Origin: CAVYHJ01 sp963768165 [NCBI: uncultured bacterium]
GTDB taxonomy: Bacteria > UBP4 > UBA4092
DNA length: 64,000 bases
Assembly: GCA_963768165.1 (NCBI GenBank)
Contig: CAVYHJ010000002.1
Coordinates: 310,001 to 374,000, forward strand
Direction: 5' to 3'
Positions within the stretch are counted from its first letter, which is position 1. Every line of letters begins with the position of its first letter. The translations under genes and the position numbers were made by a program. Positions 8,127 through 15,955 of the stretch are shown here, in pieces. Below the pieces are notes generated by a model, which ran no database searches, was not told the DNA's origin, and worked only from the letters and a program-made list of their open reading frames with translations.

Positions 8127-10589
8127 GTGAATATTGTCAATCTTTATATGATTCGCTTTAAGAAGTTTTACAATCAGGAAAAGCAATCTGACATCCGGGC
8201 TGTGGTATTAATTCTATTGCTGCCGGTACTTTATTTTGCCGACAGCTTATTCAGCGATACCCTGATTCCCGAAGGGGATTGGTATCATTTATTTTATCCC
8301 ATTAGGACTTTAGCCAACGCGCAAATTCTACAAGGTCATTTTCCCTTGTGGAATCCCTATAAATACATGGGCTCACCGTTATTTGCGTCCTGGCAGGTGG
8401 CGGTGCTTTATCCGCTGAACTTGTTGTTTCTCCCTCTGGATCCTGCCCTGGCCATGAAATGGGTTTCTGCGTTTAATATAATGATTGCAGGTCTTTCCAT
8501 GTATATATTAACCCGGCAGGTGGCACAATTACCTCCCGTGAGCGCACTCGTCTCCAGTGTTCTGTTTATGTTCGGCGGATTTTTTTCAGTTCATTATGAA
8601 CATATTAATCAAGTGAATGTAGGTGTTTGGATTCCGTTGGGATTATATTGTTTTCATTGTGCTTGTTTGAATTGCGATGGGCAAATCGTGCGCTGGAAAA
8701 GAACTTTTGGATACAGTCTGGCAGGAGGAGTTATATTGGCAATTCAGGTCTTTGGCGGTCATCCTCAAATACTTTTTTATTCGCTTTTATTATTGGCGTT
8801 TTATGCCCTATTTTTGCTATTTATCATAAGGTCTCAAAACTGGAAAATAATTCTCTGGCGAATTTTAGTTGCAGGATTTATCTTTACCGTTGTAGGTTTC
8901 GGTTTAAGCGCCATCCAATGGATACCGTCAAGAGAGTTATCAAATCTCTCTTTACGGACAACGAATACTTATGCATTCGGAACTGCGGATTCTCTCCCAC
9001 CGTTAAATCTTTTAACATTTATTTTACCCCATGCACTCGGTTTTCAGGGGGAAAAATATTGGGGAGAAGCAAATTTTACTGAGGCTACGGGATACATGGG
9101 AATACTCCCGTTTTTTCTTATTATTTTATCGTTTTATTATTATAAGAAATTATCCTCGAGTTCCCCATCCCGATTTTTCTACCTGTCTATGATTCTTATT
9201 GCCGGAATGGGACTATTACTGGGATTAGGAAAATATGACCCGTTATATCCATTGGCCTATCGGATTTTATTTCCCTTACGATATTTTCGATGTCCGGCAC
9301 GTATGTTGCTATTAATGAATTTTTCCATGGCTGTCCTATCGGGATATGGCTGGTCTTTTCTCCAAGAACAATTTGAAAAGAGAACCCCGCAGAAATTATG
9401 GTTAAACTCCCTTCACGGACTTACCCTTGTGATGATTCTAATAGCAGTCATTGCCCGTCCCGTCTATCAACGGTTAGCAGAGCTAAAAGATTTATCGCTA
9501 GACTCGTTTTTTGCATTTTGGAAAGATGCCAGTGTTCTTGGAGGAGTGATTCTTTCTTTTTATCTGATTTTGTTTCTAGTTTCCAGAAAAAAAATCCGTT
9601 ATCAAGTGGGATTAACTATTTTATTTCTTGTTATCCTGATTGATTTGTTTTACTTCAGCCGGGGACTCTCTTTTCATTGGCTAATCGATAGAAATCAACT
9701 GGAAAGGCCGAATCCGACACTCCAGATTTTAAAATCCACACCTGAACCATTTCGAACCTTTCGAATCCTCGATGAAGTGAGATATGGAGATATTCAATTA
9801 CACATGATTTTAGAACGACAATACCGCATACAACCCGATCTCAATGTCCTTTATCATGTCGCGGATCTGATGGGTTATGAAGAAGGTTTGTTACCGGTAA
9901 ATTGGTATTATTACTATATGCGTGGGAAACTGGTACATCAGTTTTATTCCCCTACACCCAATGCACCACTTTTGGGTGCGATGAACGTAAAATATCTTTT
10001 ATCGGACAAACCGATTTATGGTTCCGGTTTTACATATATAGATCAAGTGAAAGAAATACAGATTTTTCAAAATGAACGATTTCTTCCCTTGGTCTACTGG
10101 GTTCCTCATGCCACCGTTTTAAAAAATGATGATGTATTATTTGAGGAGATTGTAAAACCTGATTTTTCTCCACAATCCACGGTGCTTTTGTTGCAAAGTA
10201 CCACCGTAAATTCTGCGTCGGGAATGGAGCACAGCACATTTCCCGACGCTTTCCCGCCTCAGATAGATTTCCACGAACTCTCTCCGGCTCAAATCGAAGT
10301 CAACACTAAGACTTCCCGAAATGGATTTTTGGTATTCAGCATGATTTATTATCCCGGTTGGGCTTGTTATATAGACCGGCAAAAAGTCCCGATATATCGC
10401 GCCAACAGCATCTGCAACGCGGTTTATTTGTCCGCGGGTCCACACCATATTTTCTACCAGTATGAACCCAGAAGTTTTCAAATAGGAAAATTAATTTCAA
10501 TCATTACCGCCATTCTTCTGCTTCTTTCAGTTCTTTGCTTTTTTCTTTTTTACTTTACCACCAAAGGCAGTTTCTCAATACATCGGTAA
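8127..10589 (+). CDS. YfhO-family multi-spanning membrane protein
   Basis: About 820 residues. The N-terminal two thirds are highly hydrophobic with roughly a dozen membrane helices. An early periplasmic loop has PEGDWYHLFYPIR, WNPYKYMGSPLFA and the YPLNLLF pattern, characteristic of YfhO/GT-C-like proteins. The last ~250 residues form a soluble domain ending with a final membrane helix. YfhO proteins are thought to act in glycosylation of cell-envelope polymers (known for some Firmicutes; substrate here unknown). The GTG at 8127 gives the longest frame; an ATG at 8148 is an equally possible start and neither has a clear ribosome site. It is divergent from the HEAT-protein gene, so the 67-bp gap probably holds promoters for both. 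Confidence 0.8.
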   Translation: MNIVNLYMIRFKKFYNQEKQSDIRAVVLILLLPVLYFADSLFSDTLIPEGDWYHLFYPIRTLANAQILQGHFPLWNPYKYMGSPLFASWQVAVLYPLNLLFLPLDPALAMKWVSAFNIMIAGLSMYILTRQVAQLPPVSALVSSVLFMFGGFFSVHYEHINQVNVGVWIPLGLYCFHCACLNCDGQIVRWKRTFGYSLAGGVILAIQVFGGHPQILFYSLLLLAFYALFLLFIIRSQNWKIILWRILVAGFIFTVVGFGLSAIQWIPSRELSNLSLRTTNTYAFGTADSLPPLNLLTFILPHALGFQGEKYWGEANFTEATGYMGILPFFLIILSFYYYKKLSSSSPSRFFYLSMILIAGMGLLLGLGKYDPLYPLAYRILFPLRYFRCPARMLLLMNFSMAVLSGYGWSFLQEQFEKRTPQKLWLNSLHGLTLVMILIAVIARPVYQRLAELKDLSLDSFFAFWKDASVLGGVILSFYLILFLVSRKKIRYQVGLTILFLVILIDLFYFSRGLSFHWLIDRNQLERPNPTLQILKSTPEPFRTFRILDEVRYGDIQLHMILERQYRIQPDLNVLYHVADLMGYEEGLLPVNWYYYYMRGKLVHQFYSPTPNAPLLGAMNVKYLLSDKPIYGSGFTYIDQVKEIQIFQNERFLPLVYWVPHATVLKNDDVLFEEIVKPDFSPQSTVLLLQSTTVNSASGMEHSTFPDAFPPQIDFHELSPAQIEVNTKTSRNGFLVFSMIYYPGWACYIDRQKVPIYRANSICNAVYLSAGPHHIFYQYEPRSFQIGKLISIITAILLLLSVLCFFLFYFTTKGSFSIHR

Positions 10590-10644
10590 CTTGAGTGCAT
10601 TTTATAGTATTCCCGACGCATCTAAAATAATAATTCTCCCAAAT

Positions 10645-10752
10645 GGCGAATTACTCCTACTGGCTGAAATTCGCCAGCTTTAAACATTTTTTAAAATCTT
10701 ATAACTATAATAAATTCAATCATGGGTAAAGCTTTTACCAAATGGTAAAAGC
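10645..10752 (+). repeat. Two small hairpins of the modular intergenic repeat family
   Basis: Hairpin one has arms GGCGAATT (10645-10652) and AATTCGCC (10668-10675) enclosing ACTGGCTG. Hairpin two has arms GCTTTTACC (10731-10739) and GGTAAAAGC (10744-10752). Between them lies ATAACTATAATAAATTCAATC. The same ingredients (TTTTACC/GGTAAAA, AATAAAATCAATC, ACTGGCTGAAAT) recur at 50873-50974, and AACTATAATAAAATCAAT recurs on the minus strand near 62120-62145. The rest of the 10590-10819 gap shows nothing else clear. Confidence 0.6.
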
Positions 10753-10819
10753 CTTACGGTTGTTCTTTCCTTAGTCAAATAAAATGACAAAACAGGGTAT
10801 CTAGTGTAAGATTTTATTC

Positions 10820-11806
10820 ATGACGATTCAATCCTCACGATACGCTGCCGGTGTTGACCTTGGCGGAACGACAATTAGCACTGCCATTGTCACTGCGGAC
10901 GGCAAGCTTGTGGCGCGAACCAAAACCTTAACGGAAGCGAAAAATGGCGTCCAATCGGTCGTAGATAAAATCTGTACTACTGTTCGGGAAGCCTGTCAGC
11001 AAATCTCTCTTGAGCCGAATGAATTGGTAACCATCGGTCTTGGTTCTCCAGGCCCTTTGAGCACGAAAACCGGTGTGGTGATTGACGCGCCCAATCTCAT
11101 TGGCTGGGTCAATGTCCCTTTGCGTGATATGGTGCAACAACAATTCAAACCACCGGTTTTTTTGGATAACGATGCCAACGCGGCGGCGTATGGAGAATTT
11201 TGGGTGGGTGCCGGTAAAGGTGTACGGAATCTAATTGTTTTAACCCTGGGCACGGGTATCGGCGGTGGATTGATTATCGAAGGTAAACTTTATCGCGGAC
11301 CGGATGACACCTCCGGTGAAATCGGACATATCACTGTTCTTCTCGACGGGCCTTTATGCAAATGCGGGAACCGGGGTTGTCTGGAAGCATTGTCTTCCGC
11401 CACCGCCCTGGTCAATCGCACGATAGATGCTCTGCGACTGGGCACCCGAAGCATCATTTCTGAATTATGCCAAAACGATTTGTCTAAAATTACCGCTAAA
11501 ATGGTTTATGAAGCTGCCCGGCAAAACGATAAATTAGCGTTGGAATTATTCCATGAGACCGGATTTTATCTGGGAGTCGCCTGCGCCAATCTGGTGAATA
11601 TTTTTAATCCTGAAATGATTATTTTTTTCGGGGGCATGATAAACGCAGGTGAACTCCTTTTTGCGCCAGTCCGCGAAGAAATCAAAAAACGCGCGTTTGC
11701 CCTACCCGCCTCTCGCGTCCAGGTAGTCCCCGCTATTTTGGGAAATGATGCTGGTGCTATTGGCGCTGCCGGTATCGCATTAATGGAACTCAAATCCCCA
11801 TCCTAA
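10820..11806 (+). CDS. ROK-family sugar kinase (glucokinase type)
   Basis: A 328-residue cytosolic kinase. DLGGT (13-17) is the phosphate-binding loop. LDNDANAAAYGE (115-126) contains the catalytic aspartate D118. LGTGIGGG (143-150) is the second phosphate loop. E167 to H170 plus C180-x-C182-x4-C187 form the zinc-binding signature of ROK proteins. The protein most likely phosphorylates glucose or another hexose with ATP. It lacks the N-terminal helix-turn-helix of ROK repressors, so it is an enzyme rather than a regulator. The exact sugar cannot be read from sequence. It stands alone between YfhO and mgtA. Confidence 0.9.
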   Translation: MTIQSSRYAAGVDLGGTTISTAIVTADGKLVARTKTLTEAKNGVQSVVDKICTTVREACQQISLEPNELVTIGLGSPGPLSTKTGVVIDAPNLIGWVNVPLRDMVQQQFKPPVFLDNDANAAAYGEFWVGAGKGVRNLIVLTLGTGIGGGLIIEGKLYRGPDDTSGEIGHITVLLDGPLCKCGNRGCLEALSSATALVNRTIDALRLGTRSIISELCQNDLSKITAKMVYEAARQNDKLALELFHETGFYLGVACANLVNIFNPEMIIFFGGMINAGELLFAPVREEIKKRAFALPASRVQVVPAILGNDAGAIGAAGIALMELKSPS

Positions 11807-11835
11807 ATAACAGTCTCAAAAAATTTCCAGGAACG

Positions 11836-11863
11836 GTAGAGACGTAACATGTTACGTCTCTAC
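11836..11863 (+). repeat. Palindromic dispersed repeat, GTAGAGAC type, copy 2
   Basis: Arms GTAGAGACGTAAC and GTTACGTCTCTAC meet at a two-base centre, a perfect 13-bp stem. It is the same element as 2572-2602. It lies just after the ROK kinase gene and before the mgtA promoter, with no T-run. Confidence 0.8.
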
Positions 11864-11896
11864 AATAAAGTTGTCATTATAACGTGAATCTTTGTA

Positions 11897-11925
11897 TTGA
11901 CAGGTATTGTAAATATTGTTAACTT
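11897..11925 (+). promoter_or_regulatory. Possible sigma-70 promoter for mgtA
   Basis: TTGACA at 11897-11902, a 17-base spacer, then TAACTT at 11920-11925. The -35 box is perfect and the -10 box is weak. The resulting leader would be only about 30 bases, too short for a magnesium riboswitch. Confidence 0.4.
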
Positions 11926-11960
11926 TAATCCTTACATTTTAAATTTAGAACTCTATTATT

Positions 11961-14582
11961 ATGACCAGATTAGAAAACTTTTTTAAACTATTACCCTTTA
12001 GCAAAGCCAGTACTCAAGCCACCAGCGTCCATCCGGATTTTATCAATAAGATGGGGGAAGTTTCGACGTTGGAAATATTCCAGGCATTGCGGTTATTGAA
12101 TACTTCCGCCAATGGCTTAAATTTAGAAGAAGCTGAATCCCGCTTGAAAGAAGCCGGATTTAACGAGCCTGCCAAAGCCCGCAAAGGCAATGCTATTATT
12201 CAATTGCTGGAACGTTTTAAGAATCCATTAGTTATCCAGTTGCTGATCATTGCGATTGTATCCTTTGCCACCGGAGATATCCCTTCGACAGTGGTCGTTT
12301 CAATCATGGTTTTCCTCAGTGTTTTTTTAACGCATTTTCAGGAATACCGTTCCTCCAAAGCCGTGGAAAAGTTATATGCAATGGTTCGGACTACCGCTAC
12401 CGTAATACGCGATGGAAAAAAACAAGAGATTCCTTTGCGGGATATTGTTCCGGGAGATATCGTGACATTATCCGCAGGGGACATGATACCCGCAGATGTC
12501 CGGCTGATTGCCTCCAAAGACTTTTTTGTGAATCAAGCGGCGTTGACGGGGGAAGCCATGCCGGTAGAAAAATTCTGCCAACCGTTAAAAGACAAAGGAA
12601 TTAATCCCCTCGAATATCAAAACGCCTGTTTCATGGGGAGCAGCGTGTTCAGCGGTTCTGCCACGGCGATTGTCGTTTTAACCGGAGTGAACACTTACTT
12701 TGGCGGTATTTCCAAAAAACTCGTCGGTCAGCGGGTGCTTACCAATTTCGATAAAGGAGTCTCCCAGTTTACCTGGCTGATGATTAAGTTCATGCTGGTG
12801 CTGGTTATCACGGTTTTTTTCATCAATGGGTTGACCAAGCATGATTGGCTGGAAGCCTTTATGTTTTCCTTATCGGTGGTCGTGGGATTAACGCCTGAGA
12901 TGCTCCCCATGATTGTCACGATCAATTTGAGCAAAGGCGCCATCATGATGTCCAGAAAAAAGGTAATCGTCAAGCGGTTAAATTCCATCCAGAATTTTGG
13001 CGCGATGGATATTCTCTGCACGGACAAAACTGGCACACTGACACAGGATAAAATCGTGTTGGAACGTTATGTGGACGTGACCAATGAACAGAATGAAATT
13101 GTGCTTCGCTACGCATATATCAACAGTTATTATCAAACCGGATTAAAAAATTTATTGGATATTGCCGTGTTGAACCATTCGGAATATGCCGTGGAACAGC
13201 ATTATAAAAAAGTGGATGAAATCCCTTTTGATTTTACGCGGCGCCGGATGTCGGTGGTGGTGGAAGATAAGGGTCAACATTTATTAATTTGTAAGGGTGC
13301 CTTGGAAGAAATCTTCAAAGTCTGCGACCGGTTCCAGGTGGAAGATGAAATTGATGACATGGCGGAAACCCTCAAACAGGATTTGCGTGACCAGTACCGC
13401 TCTCTCAGCGCCGACGGGTTTCGCGTGCTGGCCGTGGCCTATAAAGAGATGGACGATTCCAAATCTGTGTATAGCGTCCAAGATGAAGCGAACTTGATTT
13501 TACTGGGGTATATTGCGTTTCTTGACCCGCCGAAAGAGACGGCGAAAGAAGCGATCGAGATCTTGCAGACACACGGCGTCGGAACCAAAATTCTTACAGG
13601 GGATAACGACCTGGTCACCCGCAAGATTTGTAAAGATGTGGGATTAGCCCATGAAAATATTGTCACAGGCGACCAATTGGAAAAGATGTCCGAGGCCGAA
13701 TTTCAAGAGATTGTTGAGAAATCCAATGTTTTTGCCCGCTTGACTCCCGGACACAAGGAAAAAATCATTAAAGCACTCCAGAAAAACGGGCACGTAGTTG
13801 GATTTATGGGTGACGGAATTAATGACGCACCCGCGTTAAAAACAGCGGATGTCGGTATATCCGTGGACACGGCTGTAGATATCGCCAAAGAATCCGCGGA
13901 TATAATCCTTCTCAAGAAAAGTCTATTAGTATTGGAAGATGGTGTGTTGGAAGGGCGCAAAGTCTTCGGTAATATCATCAAATATATCAAGATGGGTGCC
14001 AGTTCAAATTTTGGAAATATGTTCAGTGTTCTCGGCGCCAGTATCTTTTTACCTTTTCTACCGATGGCACCCATTCAAGTATTGGTCAATAATCTGCTCT
14101 ATGATTTTTCCCAACTCGGCATCCCCACCGACCGCGTGGATGAGGAATACCTGGTCAAACCCCGGAAATGGAACATCGGGAGTATCCGCCAATTTATGAT
14201 TTGGTTGGGGCCGGTCAGTTCGATTTTTGATTACACTACTTATTTTCTTATGCTCTACGTATTTCATTGCTGGAACAATGCAAAATTATTCCAAACCGGT
14301 TGGTTTGTTGAATCCCTGGTCACGCAAACCCTGATTGTCCATATTATCCGCACCAATAAAATCCCCTTTTTCCAAAGTCGCGCCAGCATGACCATGACCT
14401 TAACCACCCTGACGGTTATTGCTGTGGGGATTATTCTACCCTTTACAAAAATCGGAAATGATATAGGTCTCGTCCGATTACCGGGGATGTTCTTTTTTTA
14501 TCTTTTGTTAACTGGCATTGCCTATTGCATCCTGGCGCATTGGGTTAAAACCTTGTTTATCAAAAAGTATGGCACGGATTAA
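11961..14582 (+). CDS. mgtA: Magnesium-transporting P-type ATPase
   Basis: An 873-residue P-type ATPase close to the usual MgtA/MgtB length (about 900). Visible motifs: TGEAMPVEK in the actuator domain, CTDKTGTLTQDK with the phosphorylated aspartate D355, LTGDN and GDGINDAP in the P domain, and VVVGLTPEMLPMIV in membrane helix 4, the P-IIIB type pattern. About ten membrane helices are expected in the inner membrane. The enzyme imports Mg2+ down its electrochemical gradient at the cost of ATP. The E. coli MgtA C-terminal region is conserved here. It is preceded by its own likely promoter and followed closely by a LysE-type gene. Confidence 0.95.
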   Translation: MTRLENFFKLLPFSKASTQATSVHPDFINKMGEVSTLEIFQALRLLNTSANGLNLEEAESRLKEAGFNEPAKARKGNAIIQLLERFKNPLVIQLLIIAIVSFATGDIPSTVVVSIMVFLSVFLTHFQEYRSSKAVEKLYAMVRTTATVIRDGKKQEIPLRDIVPGDIVTLSAGDMIPADVRLIASKDFFVNQAALTGEAMPVEKFCQPLKDKGINPLEYQNACFMGSSVFSGSATAIVVLTGVNTYFGGISKKLVGQRVLTNFDKGVSQFTWLMIKFMLVLVITVFFINGLTKHDWLEAFMFSLSVVVGLTPEMLPMIVTINLSKGAIMMSRKKVIVKRLNSIQNFGAMDILCTDKTGTLTQDKIVLERYVDVTNEQNEIVLRYAYINSYYQTGLKNLLDIAVLNHSEYAVEQHYKKVDEIPFDFTRRRMSVVVEDKGQHLLICKGALEEIFKVCDRFQVEDEIDDMAETLKQDLRDQYRSLSADGFRVLAVAYKEMDDSKSVYSVQDEANLILLGYIAFLDPPKETAKEAIEILQTHGVGTKILTGDNDLVTRKICKDVGLAHENIVTGDQLEKMSEAEFQEIVEKSNVFARLTPGHKEKIIKALQKNGHVVGFMGDGINDAPALKTADVGISVDTAVDIAKESADIILLKKSLLVLEDGVLEGRKVFGNIIKYIKMGASSNFGNMFSVLGASIFLPFLPMAPIQVLVNNLLYDFSQLGIPTDRVDEEYLVKPRKWNIGSIRQFMIWLGPVSSIFDYTTYFLMLYVFHCWNNAKLFQTGWFVESLVTQTLIVHIIRTNKIPFFQSRASMTMTLTTLTVIAVGIILPFTKIGNDIGLVRLPGMFFFYLLLTGIAYCILAHWVKTLFIKKYGTD

Positions 14583-14610
14583 TAGCTTAAATAATCGCTG
14601 ATTACATCCG

Positions 14611-15255
14611 GTGGAACCCTATTTATACATCTTCACCGGCGGATGGCTTGGGTTGGCGGCTGGACTGGCCCCGGGTCCTTTGTTAACCTTGGTGATTACA
14701 GAGACTTTAAAACATGGGAAACCGGCAGGATACCGTGTTAGCTGCGCCCCGTTGGTAACCGATTTACCGATAGTGTTAGTATCGGTGTTTCTCTTGGCAC
14801 AATTTTCTAGGTCTCATGGGATATTAGGGATACTCTCATTAACCGGCGGGTTGTTCGTCCTTTATTTAGCCTATGAAAATTTCACGACTAAAGATATTCC
14901 CATTAATCCATCGAATATGGATTCCTATGGATTTAGCAAAGGGATTATCACCAATTTTCTGAATCCCCATCCCTATTTATTCTGGATTACCGTTGGTGCC
15001 CCCATGATAGTAAAATCCATGCAGTTCGGGTTATTATCTCCCATTCTATTTATAATAGGGTTTTACGGAATGTTGGTTGGGTCAAAACTCATCATTGTCC
15101 TACTTGTTGACCGTTCCAAATCCTATCTCAATAATCGTATCTATCTATTCATCGTCCGGCTCCTGGGTGTCGGATTATTGCTTTTTGGAATTTTCTTTAT
15201 TAAAGATGGCCTTACGCTGATGGGGTCACCCTTTGATAAATCTCCAATCCATTAA
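14611..15255 (+). CDS. LysE/RhtB-type exporter
   Basis: A 214-residue membrane protein with a GTG start, 28 bp after mgtA. It has about six hydrophobic segments. The N-terminal signature GLAAGLAPGPLLTLVI with a following polar LKHGKPAGY is typical of the LysE/RhtB family, which exports amino acids or small cations. A NFLNPHPYLFW motif occurs near residue 110, where the family has a conserved NP. Substrate is unknown. It may be co-transcribed with mgtA, but no functional link is established. Confidence 0.8.
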   Translation: MEPYLYIFTGGWLGLAAGLAPGPLLTLVITETLKHGKPAGYRVSCAPLVTDLPIVLVSVFLLAQFSRSHGILGILSLTGGLFVLYLAYENFTTKDIPINPSNMDSYGFSKGIITNFLNPHPYLFWITVGAPMIVKSMQFGLLSPILFIIGFYGMLVGSKLIIVLLVDRSKSYLNNRIYLFIVRLLGVGLLLFGIFFIKDGLTLMGSPFDKSPIH

Positions 15256-15320
15256 TCCATGTCCTTCATATTAAGTAGATATTCCTAACCCGCAAGTACC
15301 GGTTTGGGTACGGAGGTATA

Positions 15321-15345
15321 CCTAGGAGGGTCAGACCCTCCTAGG
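15321..15345 (+). repeat. Perfect hairpin downstream of the LysE-type gene
   Basis: Arms CCTAGGAGGGTC and GACCCTCCTAGG are separated by one base, and partial pairing continues outward to GGAG/CTCC. No run of T follows, so it is listed as a palindromic repeat rather than an intrinsic terminator. Confidence 0.6.
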
Positions 15346-15394
15346 TACTCCTCCACTTCATCTATCTTATAAAAACCAAAATTATCGGCTCCAC

Positions 15395-15619
15395 TTTTAA
15401 AACCTTCATAAACCACTCAAAATTGACGCAGAAACAATAAACTCATGCGAAAGAGTCTTAAATCTAGTCCCGAACCAAATCCTCACTCTTTTTCAATGGG
15501 AGACAATACGGAGATAATACGGAGAAAATAGGGAGATAACCTATACCCAATTTTGAAATATTTTAAGCCCCTTAAATCGCAAATTTAACTATGCCAAATT
15601 GGCACACTCCACCTTGTCT
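15395..15619 (+). repeat. Long intergenic repeat, copy 1 (pairs with 47312-47535)
   Basis: About 225 bases that align along most of their length with 47312-47535 on the same strand. Shared blocks include TTTAAAACC at the start, ATGGGAGA, ATACGGAG, ATACCCAATTTTGAAA, CTTAAATCGCAAATTTA and a terminal palindrome TGCCAAATTGGCA (15592-15604) followed by CCTTGTC. Neither copy has a long reading frame. It could be a defunct mobile element or an RNA. The remainder of 15256-15955 shows the hairpin at 15321 and a promoter-like site. Confidence 0.7.
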
Positions 15620-15881
15620 TAATCTATTGAGCAACCATTTGTCCAGCAAAGAACAAAATATCCCTGAAGTATAGAAATTACCTCACAAAATAAGAAACAT
15701 TACTATGATTAAACTATCCTAAAAAAAGTACTTGACAGATGGTTCTTGTTGGAATATTATTTCCGGTGGATTAGAAAAAAGAAAATATTTTTGTAAGGGG
15801 ATGAACCTGTATTGAGTCTTATACTCTAGAAAGCATAAATATCTGGATAGGAAAGGAGGTGAAGAGGTAGTAACTATCTGT

Positions 15882-15910
15882 TTGACTATATACCCTTTCA
15901 GGATTGTAAA
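15882..15910 (+). promoter_or_regulatory. Possible promoter for the large secreted protein
   Basis: TTGACT at 15882-15887, a 17-base spacer and TGTAAA at 15905-15910, about 45 bases before the start codon at 15956. A strong-looking AAAGGAGGTGAAGAGG at 15853-15868 upstream is followed at once by stops in frame, so no gene is called there. Confidence 0.4.
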
Positions 15911-15955
15911 GATTCTTGTCCAAGAAAGTAAAAATACCAAGGGAGGATATATACC

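Noticed and set aside
11897-11960. Magnesium riboswitch or leader peptide before mgtA
   Set aside because: The leader from the likely promoter is only about 30 bases and contains no room for a known Mg2+ sensor.
15841-15880. Strong AAAGGAGGTG as start of a small gene
   Set aside because: The GTG there is followed by a stop after two further codons, so no peptide of use is encoded.
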